Assembly: GCA_002221725.1 (NCBI GenBank)
Contig: NJFT01000073.1
Coordinates: forward strand, 108,085-172,084
Direction of reading: 5' to 3'
Origin: Scedosporium boydii
Taxonomy: Eukaryota > Ascomycota > Sordariomycetes > Microascales > Microascaceae
DNA length: 64,000 nt
Under the pieces are notes generated by a model. It ran no database searches. It saw only the letters and a list, made by a program, of their open reading frames with translations, and was not told the DNA's origin. Below are positions 23,001 to 36,000 of the stretch, one piece after another (the first letter of the stretch is position 1; every line of letters starts with the position of its first letter). Made by a program: the position numbers and the translations under genes.

Positions 23001-26000
23001 TCGCAAGGCATGGCAAGGAGGCGCATGAGAAGCAAACAAGAAGAATGGAAAATGGAAAATGGAAAAAATGTACTGACACTAAATTTACGGGTATGATCAA
23101 AGAAGAACGAACATAAAAAAAAAGTAAAACGGAAACGGCAAAGTAACATCGGCACAGTTTTGGTTGGTTGGCGAGGGCTTCCTTTTTCTGCATCCTCGGA
23201 TGTAGCTTTCCACCTCCCCAAAATTCTCATCATTTCTCAGAAAAAGTAATTTTTAGGCACCCAGATTCGGTATTTCCAAGTAGGCATGGTTGTATCAATC
23301 CCCACCATTTCTCTGCCCGTCCCGGAACTACGGCTAGGTTAAGGCCGAGCAACAGCCTGGCTATGAAAAAGTGGCCCAATTTGGATGAGGAAGTTGCTTT
23401 CTTTGCTGCGCTCATCCCACCCGCCTAGAAAAGGGGGTCCAGACTTCGCGATGCCCAGTAATGAGGGAAAGATACGAGAGTACGAAGTAATGGCTTCCAC
23501 CCATCGCAGATCAAATGGAAATCATCACCGGCTTCTCCTCCTCCACATCCCGGGCACGGTTTCGTCAAGCAAACAGGTCTGCTACTCCGGGAGCCCGCGT
23601 CGACCGGAAAACTGCCACATCCCCTTGGTGCGGTTTGCTTCTTCCCCAACAAACGCCTCAAGTAGTAATATCACGAACAAGCAAATCCCATCACATACCC
23701 ACCTAACTAATAATGATCAAGAAGAAAAAGCAAACATTTCCTTTTGGGGCTGCAAGTTGTCGCCGCCTACTTCGTACTTCGTAGACAATAACGGCAATGC
23801 AACTGCACAGACCAGACAAAAGGAAAACAAAACATGCAGCAAGCAAGCAGCAAGCAAGCCCGATACAGGAAACGTGAACGCCAAACGCTCCCTTGTCAGG
23901 GTGCCCCGATTTGGGGTTTTTCTTCTTTTTTCTTGAATGACAGTGATTGATTGACGCCTGCCACAATGTAACAAGGGGGGTGGGCCAAACGGGCCAAACA
24001 ACGGCGAAATGGATTTGATCTTCCTGTTATTTGTTCCCTCGAGAAATTTCCTCGAAACATGTCGAGATCATCCCGCCAACTAGCTGTGCTGCAACGTAAA
24101 TCCCGCAGGAGGCAAACTGGAACTGGGGAAAACAATAGGGGGTGTGGGGGGTTTATCAAGTACACCAGTCACAGCCTCATCACCACGCCCCCATTCGAAC
24201 ATTCCAAACGGGGGGGAACGATACGATGAAAGGGCCAAAACTCTATCACCACTGACATCAAATACTTCATACAACTTGTCATCTTGTCATCCACCCTCCT
24301 TCTATCACACGTTTTAGCGCGGCGGACCTGCCCGCAAAGTGGGAACAGCTACCCCCATCATCCCACCCCCCCTTCTTTTGTTGACTTTGTCCCGGTTTGG
24401 TTTGTAAGACCTCGTCGTCAGACGTCTTCCCATCATGCTTGCTTATTTTGGATCCTGTTGCCCGACTCCAGGTACGCCTGAAAGATCCATCTCCTACGTA
24501 GTATTCGTCTCATATGCTCAGATGACACTTCGCTTGTTGCGCTGTTGCATGGTACTATGCATAATAGTGAAATCAAGAGACTAAGGCAAATTACAGAAAT
24601 CCCGGGAAAAGGAAGAAGAAGAGAGGCAAAATATGATAAGAAAAGAAGGGAAAAAACCATTCAGCTGTGTTTGGCAGAAAGCCACCAGCATTGTCTCAGA
24701 TGCCTCCTCGATCAGGGTGTAATGGTCCATCTCTCATGTCTTGCCTATTCTGACGTAGGGCCATCACGCCCCCCCAAGAACGGACCACCAAAATGTCTCA
24801 CTTTCCCAAGACAAGCCTTAAGTGGTATATAAGCCTTCTTTTTGCTTTTCCTGTGCAATGAGAAAAATGGTGGGAGCAAAAGGGCAAGAAAGAGAGGAGG
24901 AAGAAGTAACGTGGGCCGTCATGACCTCCATTTCACAAAGTTGTCCTTCATTTGATACTTGAGCTGAAAAGGGATTACTCGATGGCGCAGAGTATGCCTT
25001 GGGCATGAGTTTCTTCCCTTTTCATGCTTGCCATGCTTGGATACATCTCTATGTACGAAGTAATCGATAATATATACAGAGGATAATTGTAGTCCGAACG
25101 GCAGCTAAGCCACTCAACGCCTCAATCGAACAGAGTGCGAAGGGGGAAATAAAAATAAAACAACGGCCAGCGCACAATAGGCAGACCGCAGACCAGACTT
25201 CAGCATGACACTATTGAGAGCTGATGCATTCCTCTTCATCTCCCCAGGTTTCCTATAAGAGATTAGTAAGATGATGAGGACGCCGTCTGATTCTGTACAT
25301 CAATTAAGACGCTCAAGCCAAGGGCTACGGAAGACACAAAACTAAATAAGTGACAAATACCCTTCTCAGCCTTGCCCACCTGGCTGGGTTGGTAGGTTGC
25401 GACTCCCAGCTTGATAGATCTTGGCACAAACCTCCTTCACTCAAGTGAGTACTAATAGACGGAGTCCCATGTCAGTTCATCTGACGTAAAAGTAATGATT
25501 GTAAAGGGGCCTCGAAAGAAACAATGAAAGCAAGTAAAGGAGAAATTAAGACATTTGAACAGGGATCACGATGGAGGGGTCAAACGAGATATGGGAGGGA
25601 CATTTAGCGCAAGAAACTGCGAACAGGGCCAAGGATGCAGGAAACGCGAGTTTGTAAGAAAGCAAAATTCAATAAATCTATGGATATGCTAAAGCATCTT
25701 GTTTCTTTTCCCATCCTGCCCTGTCTTTTTTAAATCCATCCCATGACATTGTAAAGAAGCATATTCGAGAAAAGGGAAAAAAAGAAAAAGACCCAGAATC
25801 CCGAGATTCACCAGACATTGCTTCTACCCCAGTCTAATTAGGAAACAGAAACTGATCATGACACCTGACCCCGCCAACCCACTCACGGCTTGGAGTAGTA
25901 AACCGTGAATGCTTCTGAGGCAGGAAGAGTTCTGCGATCTTGGGGTATGGTGTATATCTCTGGCGGGGAGATACCAGCGCGGAGGGTTGTGGGTATCTGA

Positions 26001-26656
26001 TAATTCCTCCAAGCGCGATCCAATCGCCAACACACAAAAATAAAAATAAAAAAACCATTGACAGAAACGATAAGTGAAACGAGGCGTGGGTAATCAAGCG
26101 ATATCCGCAGGGACAAAGCATAGGAAAACATATCCAGCAATAGAAATCGATCCTGTCTAGTGGGTAACGCCGTAAAACCAAATGATCCCTCTTCCGAAAA
26201 GAAAAAGAAACAAAAAAAATTCAAATCATAAGATTTCCTCCTCTTTAGATTCTTCCCGTGTTTCCCAACCCTCCACGCTGCTGGGAAGCGATTTGGCAGT
26301 GAGCCGATACATGTATAAGATCGATAGAAAGCAAATTAAAAAAGGTCGTATCCGAAGCCAAACTGGTCGAAAAAAAATGAAATAAAAACAGGGCGCAAGT
26401 CGTACACAGCGATTGGGAAAGACGTGTTGGTACAGTCGCTTGCTGGCCCAGCCGCGGGATTGATTAAGAGTAGTATTCGGAAGAGGAAAGTAGGGCTCAG
26501 CCATGAGCCGGCGAGAATAGAATTCGTAAATCCGCAGCGGTGGGCGACGTCAGTCGGGACAGGACATAGATCGAGCAGGCAACAAAGCGAGTTTTGGGGT
26601 GTCTATTGCGGGCCGGTGGTACATCGGATCGCACATAAAATCAGCGTCTTCCCGAC
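20030..26656. other. Gene desert, left part
   Basis: 6.6 kb with no recognisable gene. The longest ORF is 265 codons (22436-23233, -), which lacks family motifs and is rich in simple sequence, so it is not called. Purine- and pyrimidine-skewed tracts are common (for example 22990-23110 and 24590-24660), as in long fungal UTRs or promoters. TACGAAGTA words occur at 22711, 23481, 23768, 23775 and 25054, and TACGGAGTA at 21523. Confidence 0.5.
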
Positions 26657-26758
26657 TTATCGCGGCTTCGGCTTCGGCGGAGGCTTGGGGATTCCCGTAG
26701 TATCATAAGCACCACGCCCCATGTTCGTGGGACTGGGAGTAGAATCGCGGACGGCCAT
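26657..26758 (-). CDS. Candidate 33-residue protein in the gene desert
   Basis: ATG at 26758 on the minus strand, stop TAA at 26657-26659. The start context CATCACAATGGCC matches the fungal consensus closely. The peptide opens M-A-V-R-D-S-T-P-S-P and ends in a Pro/Lys run, K-P-P-P-K-P-K-P-R. There is no signal peptide or membrane segment. I do not recognise it. In its favour are the start context, the compositionally coherent Pro/Lys tail, and the lack of any other gene within kilobases. Against it is its size: an ORF this short arises easily by chance. It could be an upstream ORF of a longer, unrecognised transcript. Confidence 0.28.
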   Translation of the reverse strand: MAVRDSTPSPTNMGRGAYDTTGIPKPPPKPKPR

Positions 26759-29700
26759 TGTGATGTGGAAATTTGTAGTAAGATTCTGGATATGGTTGGA
26801 AAACCCAGATTAGCCATTGCTCTCGGTAATCTTCGTCACGAAACAAAAACGTCAAGAATCCTAGGAAAATAAGATCTTGTGTGGCTTTATAAAAAGGGCA
26901 CACTGAATCAAGCCCTTTGCGGAACCGCAACACACCATTGCGCTGGGCAGCAATGGGCCTATATCGAGAGAGGCCATGTGCCCAGGCGCGCACGTCGCGG
27001 TAGCATCGCTGTTGGGGAAGCTGAGAAAGAAGCAACAACGAAGCCACAAGACGGAGCGTTCGAAATTCACGATGGAACGCCAGCACATCGCACAGCAACA
27101 TGGTACAGGAGTTGGTGACTCACAAATTATGGGACCCGTCGCAGGACGACGTATCAGGAGTAGACGTCGGAGTAGACCACAGGGAGGAGCAGACCTTCCA
27201 GAGAGGTGATTGGTGGTCGAGGAAGTTGGGGGCGATGCAAGGAAGCCTTGCGAGCGGCGAGAGAAGAGCGGTGATGTCTTCCGTGAATGTTAATAGAAGG
27301 AAACAAGGGCCTGGGCCTGGAAAGGGTGGAGCGTAAAAAGTTCCGCTTCCGTTCGGATGCAAGGTAGAATAAATGCTATCGGTGATGTCGTTGCATGTAG
27401 GCGGTTTGGCGCAGCGCCGGTTTGGAAGAAATACCCTTCACTGGATGGCGGATCTCAGCGGTGGAGCTAATATCCTCCTTTTCTTCGATGTTCGGCAATA
27501 GGTCGATTTGGTGCGACAGCGCGAGCTGTATTATTTTCCTATCTTTGTCTTATAGGTCGTGTGTGGTCGGTCTTTTTGTTGTCCGTTGCAGGATGGAGAT
27601 GTAAGGCACGTTGCAGGGCTGCAGGAGCGAAGCGACAAGTAACAAGGATTGGGCAGAGATAGAAAACTTGAAAAGCGAAGGCTTGCTGTTTATTATACAC
27701 GGGGGAACGAAGGAGGGAAAAGATAGAGAAATAAACGTATTAGGATGGAATGAAGAGAAAACGAAAAGACAGAAGAGAAGGGAGGCGTGTGATATTATTA
27801 TAAGAACAAACTTGCGAGGACGTGCGACCAAGCAAAAAGGGATAGAGACTCATATTACTTCAAATTTTTTTTTCTTTTTCCCAAGGAAATCAGCATTCGA
27901 CGGCAAGGTAGGGGGGTAACCCATGCTGGAACTACAAAGTGACTCTGTCACTGGGAGATGAGCGAGTACACTGGTACCTACCAACAGTTGATGTCTTCAT
28001 TTGTTCGGAGGAAATAGCAGGGGGTGTGGAGGACGCCAAGGGGAAGGGGTGTGGTTTCTTACTTCGTAGCTGGGTCTGTTCCTTCCTGAAGCTTCCTAGC
28101 TCCTTGTCGTGGTCTCGTACCTTGCCTTGCCGTAGTGTACGCCAACAATGTACCCAATTTGGGCTAGTAGTACTTTGTCTTGTCACTGACCGTGCCGTCT
28201 ACTGTTTGTGGTACTATTCATGGGAATTGGAGTTTGAGTGAGACCCAACGGGGGTGGGCTTCAAATGCTGTACGAAGTACTTTCCCCTTCGTAGAGGGCG
28301 CGAAGTAGGCAGCGAACCATGAACGAACTCCACTAATTACATTCAAGTACGAAGTAACTAGTGCCTTCTTCGTACTTTGTATGGCCCAGATTGTCCTCTG
28401 CAGTGTACTGAGGTACGCGATATCCCACTGTTTCGCGGTAATTATACAAAATATTACTGGAACCACTATCAAGACCAAGAGGCCCCGTGCCGCTGGGAAA
28501 GTAAAAAGCAGAAACTGATCTACCAATATCTCCCTAGGCTCCGGCGCTGTGCATTGGTCTTGCCGTTGGTGGCTGGACAAATTCTTCAGGAGTCCCTTGC
28601 GCAGGTACGCTCTTACTCCAGATCTGGCCTGCGTTTGTCCTGTTGATGAGATCGAATTTGGTACGATTGTAATCCTTTTCAAGGGAGTTTCGTTCACTGG
28701 AATGATGGGAGAATTGATGTTTTTTGAGGAAAGGAGAAACTGTGTGCCTGATACAACCTTTTCAGCGTCTTGTTTCGCATGCTTCAGAGTCCCAGTGCCT
28801 CCGTGGTAGGAGCGACGGGCTGCTGCGTGCATGGTAGTTTACGAACTTCTTTGCCAGGGATGAACCTCACGAAGGATGAATGAACTTACTCTTTCGTACG
28901 CACTTGGTCGCAGTCGTCCTTGAGTACTTGTACAGTGTCGTTTGTATAGTACTTTGTACTCGTATCTCATGTCCCTAGGCAAGGATCCAGTCCACTCAGG
29001 TACAGGGAAGAGCTTGTTTCAAGCAGTCGCCAGCCCACCGGGTCAAACTGGTCATCTTCCGAGCCACTGGGACAGAAGACTAGGGTATTAGTCCCCAGCG
29101 TGCACTCTTAGCGCATGCATTCCTTACTCGTTGTGTACTTGTAGAGCAATGCCAACCCATTGATGTACTTCGTACTAGGGAAGTCAAGGAGAGCTTTTCG
29201 GAAGAGGGAAGACTCGCTCTTTCCATCACATACAACGGGCAACAGCCTCGGTGAATGTCACCGTACTAAAAGCACCACTTGACAAGCCCTCATCTGATGC
29301 AGACCGCGATACGTACGAGGAGGGTACAGCAGCGACCATATCGACTGCATCGCCTTACAGGTACTTCTCTTGCCCAAAAGCATAGTGCGTAAGTCACAGT
29401 ACTCTGCCAGACGAATGGAAATAAGCAATTCTGGGGTTTTACGAGCAGCAGATTGACCCCTTTCCCGTAACCTGTACTTCGAAAGCAAAGCCGGTTACCG
29501 AGTACTTCGTACGGATCACTCCTGCCACTGGATCAGGGTGGATCTCTCTTTTTTACCTCTCACCGAGCCTAGGCGTTCTTCACTATCACAAGTAATTACT
29601 CCGTACAGAAGTCACACTAAATGATGCAGCTGCGAACGGCATTCCTCAACAAGACTCGCAATACCGCTTCCATAAGCACTACGAATATCTAGCTCCTACT

Positions 29701-32700
29701 GCTCCCGTCTGCGTATTGCGCCATGCGAATGACTCTCCGTGGGTCATCCAGATCTATCTGATTTGTGAAATAGAAACTTAAGTTGATGCCCGATGAATCC
29801 AATCAGCCCGATATCTTTTTACAAGAGGAAAGGGCAGTTGTTGTCAGACTCGGGAAACGCCGATGGGATTTTCTTTATCAGATTCGGCAGTTTACACGCC
29901 ATCCTGCAACACAAGACTGCTCTCCCCATACTAATCGCGGGGCTCACAACATTGCTCGTGAATACCGGTCAATTGGTAAACGCTGCCGAGGAGAACAAAA
30001 TCAAAGAATGCGGTGCAGGCACAAATTTTGTCCGCAGCGCCAGTGCTGCAACCATCGAATGATTCCCACCTAACTTGGCGCAGACTTGGACGAACCACCC
30101 ACCCACCGACATGGAGATAACTACGAAGTACACGACTTCGATCAGCCAAAGCTCTCATCTCCCGGAGACCAGGACGTGTAACAACAGGGCTGAAGGGTAT
30201 ACCGCCGAGTCTCGATGTCGCCTACCAAAGTCTGCTATTAATAACTTGTGCACTGTTACTCGCTACGTAATCTTCCGAATCACGTCGAGAAGAGGGTAGA
30301 ATGATCAATGCTGTGCTCTCCTCCCCTTCCATGGAGGCTCGCACGACAGTTGATACAGCCACCAGATGACCGTTGGCTGCAGTGTCGATCACAACAAAAT
30401 ATCACAAACACTAGATCTATTCCTGACGGCCATTACATTCATGGGTACCACAACACCAACCTCAACAGCAGCCAATTGTGGATTGATGATGGATTCCCCA
30501 TCTGAAGGAGGCGCCACATAACCTGTGTCAACCAGGCTTTTTTGTTGGTCCACGTTTCCCAGGCCGATACAACATCCGGCTCCTTTACGGAGATAACAGC
30601 TACGAAGTACAAAGCAGTTCTTTTTTCGATGACAAGACTGCTCAGGTGAAGCCTCTATTGCCCTTTAACGATCCTTGTATTACTTCTTCGTACGCAAGAG
30701 GCCCTCAGAATCAAGGGCTTGCATGGGGCAGGGAACCTAGGCCCAGGAGGTTGGGAAGAGGCATCAATCTACATATTGGGCATAGCTAGAGGGGCAGTTG
30801 GTGGTTAAGCCCGATACTACACAAGGAACTTGGAGATAAGAAGCACATACAGTTTACGAGCTAGGTAGATGGCTTCCTAGCGAATTCCAGCCGGATGGGT
30901 CCGTGTAGGATCGGCAGCAAAAGAAGGACGCTTATACGAGTTGACCGGGAACGTCCCGGGTGAAGATTGATCCTCCGGGATGATATGGTTCTCCTCTCAA
31001 TCTTTTGGGATCTGGTGGGTAGCAGGCAGGGAAGCCAAATTTGAGAGAAGAAGGAATCCCGACCCAAGGTCCCGGGTCGATAAGGGGGCCCGGGAATGAG
31101 GAACTCCTGAGGCTAGTATGGTTGTGGAGAGGACTATCGAGTATTGGATCTAGTACGGAGTACGTGGCTGGCCGGTAATTGTTGATAATGTCTCCGGCGG
31201 CCTGCAAATTGTAAATTCTCGTCCAGGGGTACCAGGTTAACAGGGTGGTATGAGAATATGAGACGAAGTGTTAAGAACAGGGTCAAGAAGCCAGGTTCTG
31301 CGGCGCCGTAGAACTCAGGGCCCAGGGATACTGAGAAAGTGGAAGTCAAAAATTCCAACTCCGTTAATCCCACCATAAGCCTTGAAAGCTTCGATTCTTC
31401 GGTCGTAAATTCTGCGAGATGTGGATCCATTGACCCCGGTCGCTCAAGGTCTCTGCGCTCGCAAGGGGCCCGGTTGAGGTGCCTGGCTCAGTGGCTGTCT
31501 TTCTTGCACATCTCGTGTAACGGGGAGTGGACACACTAGACTTGATCGACTGCACGTACAAGCAATACTTCTTACGAACTTTACGAAGGGAACAAGCCCT
31601 GGACAAGAAAACGGTCTAGTTCGAACCCCTCGTGCTTCCCCGAAGCCACTTCCAGACAATCGCTGATGGATTTAAGTTGCCATCCACCCACCTGGAGGCC
31701 ATCCGGCTGGTTACACCCCTGGCAAAAAAAGGAAAATTCATTCCCACCCTTGCTCCTTTGATCAGCCTCAACTGTCGCATCCACCCCTGCCACGAGGGAC
31801 AAAACCTTTGGCCTGGTACAGGTAAGGATGAACATGGGTTTACCGGCGCAATTCCGGTCCAGCCTGGAGTTTGATGCATTTCTAGTCGTCGAGGCGAGCT
31901 GGAAGAGGGGCCGCGGCAGTGAAGTGCCGGGTCTCGCTCGGTTTATCGGGGACGCGTCTCAGGGAATTCTCAAAATTCCAACGCGACGGTCAAGGTGCCC
32001 GTTTGTGACGCCCCACATTTCCGCTCCCGAACTGCAGGAACATCTTTTTTTTTTTTTTTGACGAGGGCTCGTTTGTAGTATTGATTGACGTTCCAACGCT
32101 AGGATCTCGCGTGCTGAGTACTGAGGTACGAAGGGCTTATTTGGTGGTTTACAAAGTAACTGAGTTTTCTTCGTACGCCACAACGAAGTAACAGCACAAC
32201 CTTACCCCGTACACCCTGGCAGAGTGCTGCCTGTTTCATCAATTGATATTTCTCGGGAGGCAAGCCCATTCGGGCAGCCCCTTGCTTTACAAAAATTCCA
32301 AAACCAAAGTCAATGTACATTACTTCGTACTTGAGTGCTTAAGTTTGTCAAGAGTGCCCATGGTTTTGGAGAGTACCTTCTAGATCGGTGAACACGGTGA
32401 GGATCAACAATTCTGTTTACACACCGACATCAAGGTGGCCCACGAAGTACGAAGTAAGCGGCTCGCCATCGTGTGGACCCAGTTTTTTGCTCATCCCAAC
32501 AGCTTCCCATTGTCAATGTTACGGCCATCGTTGAAACAGTGGGCCAAACTTCCGATTGGAGACCTCAATGCCTTTGCAGGGAGAGTTCTTGAACAAAGAA
32601 GAAATTGAGAACAAACATGCCCGCGAATTTCCGTTGAGAAAAGCCTGGAAAGAGGGCTGAAAAGTACTTCTTCGTATCAGCTTGCAGGCCCTGTCAGGAA

Positions 32701-33000
32701 GGAGGGCGAGGATGTCATTGGCAAGTCACCAACCCAAGGAAAGCGGCAAGCGACATCAATAGGGCAAAGTGCAACAAGCAAGCCACAGGTCAACCTGCCA
32801 TGCGACCTCCATGTGACGAGTCAACGGATCCTCCCGTCGAGCCTTCCCTTCCTGTCACACCAGCTCGAAAATGCCCAAGTTGTTTGTAAAATATGGAATC
32901 AAAGTGACAAAACGTGTTGGGTGTCATCACCTTCCCCATTCAATGTTGCTTGTGCAGTCTCCCGCTAAAATGCCCTCTGATGGAGCGACACCGTCCATTG
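26759..33000. other. Gene desert, middle part
   Basis: 6.2 kb, no recognisable gene. ORFs such as 28218-28832 (-, 204 codons) carry no family motif. This part has the densest TACGAAGTA words (28060 to 32448). It also has an uninterrupted run of 15 T at 32045-32059. No terminal repeats or transposase/reverse-transcriptase-like ORF was seen. Confidence 0.5.
32045..32059. repeat. Poly(T) run of 15
   Basis: Fifteen consecutive T. On the minus strand this is a poly(A) run and could be the tail of an old retroposed sequence lying to its right, or simple-sequence expansion. No target-site duplication was recognised by eye. Confidence 0.5.
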
Positions 33001-36000
33001 ATCTGTGTTTGCACCACTGAAGCTCGGTGTTCTTTTCTCTGCATGGAACGTTTCTAGAACAGGGGCAAATGTTCCAAACCGTTTAGCGCAATAGGGCATG
33101 TATTCCTTCCTTCCAGCGCCCAATGGAAGGGTCGCTTTGTACCCAGTTCTTATATAATATTACGCACGGAGTACATTAACCCTTGAAAGTGAAGGGGAAG
33201 AAGGGAAATCAATCCGGGAGGCGTGAGCGGATCCATCACTCACATGAATCGGAACATGTTAAAGTACTGCCCCTTTTTGTTGGGCCAGGTCAGCCTTCCT
33301 CGGTCAACCAGATGAGATCTTACAAATCTCTGCCCGCTCAATGATTAGTCACAGGAGAAACGAGACTCAGGAAGGAGGTTATCGGATACCCTAACCTCAG
33401 ACAACAGTCCGATCTATGGGTATTGCGGACCCCATTACCCGGCAACCGCAGCGTTCATAGATGATCTATGGAACTTACGAGGTAGGGGCATCACAATGAT
33501 GTTCATATGCGGATATTACAGTGCCTGGCCCGAGGTCAAGCTTCATTGCCTGGGCCTTTGCCATCCCTTTTGGTACGTACACACGTGTCCAGCCTGCTTG
33601 TGAAGAACTCTACGCTCCACCATCCTGGTAGTGTACACTGCAGGCGTTCCTGCGTTAGCTGGGAGAAAACGATACCGGACATGGTTAGTATACATAGGTC
33701 CTCCAGGAATCTCAAGGTCAGAGTACAGTGCAAACATTGTTTCTGAACGCCATCACTTTCCTCGATCATGGCCTAGTAGCTTTCTCCACAGAAGACTACA
33801 TACACAGCACGATGAAGGCCAAAACAAGGGCAATCGAAAGCGCGAAGTAAACTTTAGGATAGGGAAGGTAATTTGCGAAGGCTCCCATCGGTTGTCCTCT
33901 CAATCCATTGATCATCACCCAGGTGCCCGGGCCAGAGTGGCCGAACAGACAACCGGAAAAAAATAAAAAGGGTGAATTTGCCCCATTAACCCCAGGCTTG
34001 GTGGGGGACCGGTTTATGCTCCAATGAAGACGCTCACCAACCAGGCGGCGCAAGAAGAGGCAAAGCCCACACGCCCCACAGCCAATGACGACTCGGCCTT
34101 ACCCCTCTACTCTCTTCCGAGTCCAGTGTTCGTCCGGCGTTCGCATTCCACAGAAATCATGTGATGGCGGAACGAATAACCGTCAAACCGTCTTCTCTCC
34201 GATGTAGGCATCAATTGGCAAGTGTGCTGTCCAGAGCGAAACAGATTATTACCATAGCACATCGCTGGGGACGAGATTCGAGTCGATATCGTGATTCATC
34301 AGCCCGGCCCAGGCAACTAATCGGTCCATGCCTGCCCATGTCCACACCATACCATGTCTGGTGGAGCACCAAGGTCAGTGTACCTTATTGGTTCCGTCTC
34401 GGCAGCAGTATACTTGAGCTCGTGCCTCGATCCCTATTTCGTGCTTCAGAACGTCTCGCACCACGAAGTAAATTCTATGGATCCGCACATGATGACAACA
34501 ATCAAAGCCATTCTACGCAGTATTTGTAAGGAAGATGGTCTCAGTGATGCCTAGCTATCAATAGGACAGCTCCGACGAAGGAAACGCTGACACCCAGCTT
34601 CCAGGGGGTAGCTGGGCATGGTCTGCCCTTTGTCCTTCCCAGACTGTGCACGCTAACTTCGTTTGGAAGTCAGGTCAGTGCCAGTTAGAACGGCCCCCTC
34701 GTCCCACATTCATTTCGTCGACCGGCCCAGACGGGTAGGTCCCGAGAGCCTGTGTCCACTCGGCCTTCTTGCGACCCAGAAAAGTGTGGATTTCCCCTGT
34801 GTCCTTTGACATTTCGACGCCCAGAACCAGTATCGTAAATTTGAGGGATCTCGGTCCCAAATTGGACAGAGATAGCGAGTGAGTGCGCCAGCAAATATGA
34901 GGCCACCCGGTGTAGAACTCAACTTGAACAACTCCTCGGGCCTACGGCTCATCCTCCCAAGACACTTTCTTACGGCTGAGAAGCGTTGGCTCAGTCGATT
35001 GTCAAGGTCATACAGACAGGCCGGCCAATCCCAGCCTCGACTTATTAAGGTCAAGACACCAGACAGAATATCCACAGCAGTGCTTAACTCGAGGTGGCTA
35101 GTGGCTCACTAGCCTCCGTAAGTCTCGCGATCACAATAGCATAAACTAAACTTTTACCAGTTCCAACGCTACGAGGTAGCATTTCAAGGAATTCGAATCC
35201 ACCTATCCGATCCGTGTGGGCGGGAAATTAGGGGCCGAGGTTCCCCCCAGCAACCTCCCCGTTCCTAAAAAGGGAGAGGAGTCTCGAAAGGGAAACCCCC
35301 GTGATTAACTCGTGGTACTTTACAGGGATGGTTTCCAATTCTTCACCTTCCAGAAGAACCCAGTGCGACTGGGCCACGCGAAGGATCAGGGGCTAAATTG
35401 ATGGTCCTCAGGCTCATCCAATCCAGCGCCCCACTCAGCTGGCGACAGACCCTTTGTCCTACAATCTTTGAAGCATCGCCTTGGCCCCCTGGCCAAACGT
35501 GTTCGACAGGCGTGTAATGAACTCGCCCTGCCCAGTGCCAACCAAGCGGGGACGACACTTCCATCACGACGTTACGAAACATACAACGAGAGGACTAATA
35601 CCAGGGGCAAGCTGTTTGGCTCGGTGAACCCGTAACAGTTTCTGGGGTTTTGCTTGTAGGAAGTGAATTGACTCATAGGCTAGGCTCCTGGAGAACCTCT
35701 CCAGAAGCTGGGACGCGCATCCGAGCGCGGGAATTAGATTGTTAGTGCACCAGTATCATTCATTCGTACGAAGTATTAATAGTCCAAACAGTCCAAGCAC
35801 TCCGTACCTGCAGCAAACATACAGTCAGGCACGGTGTCCATATACGAAGCATTAATACTTCGTAAAGATACGCGTGAGTGAAGAAACACTTGGGGGCCGG
35901 AAGATGTCAAGCGAGCCTCATGGGCACCGGGGATAGCTTCCGCCTTGCAGCTACGTTGCAGGAGTTCCACGCGCGTGCTAATCATTCCGAAGCAACAGGC

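Larger units (their letters stand above)
22711..35864. repeat. Main cluster of dispersed TACGAAGTA / TACTTCGTA 9-mers
   Basis: Sixteen exact copies in 13.2 kb, starting at 22711, 23481, 23768, 23775 (overlapping the previous copy), 25054, 28060, 28271, 28348, 29166, 29503, 30122, 30601, 32321, 32448, 35767 and 35856. The sister words TACTCCGTA and TACGGAGTA occur at 29597 and 31154 (and 21523 just before). Many one-off variants lie between (for example 28370, 30682, 32170, 32660). Both orientations occur. The word is an imperfect palindrome (TAC-GAA-GTA). By uniform-base arithmetic, about 0.5 copies would be expected in the whole 64 kb. None falls in a called exon and none lies right of 35.9 kb. 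Confidence 0.85.

Noticed and set aside
22436..23233. 265-codon minus-strand ORF, the longest in the desert
   Set aside because: Composition follows local simple sequence (Phe/Ser runs, mixed Arg), no domain motif, no plausible splice partner. Kept only as a note.
28218..28832. 204-codon minus-strand ORF
   Set aside because: No family motif; it spans several TACGAAGTA words in their noncoding context; overlapping plus-strand ORFs of similar quality.
32045..32300. Possible LINE/SINE insertion with poly(A) tail on the minus strand
   Set aside because: The T15 run is real, but I found no target-site duplication, pol III boxes or reverse-transcriptase-like ORF next to it.
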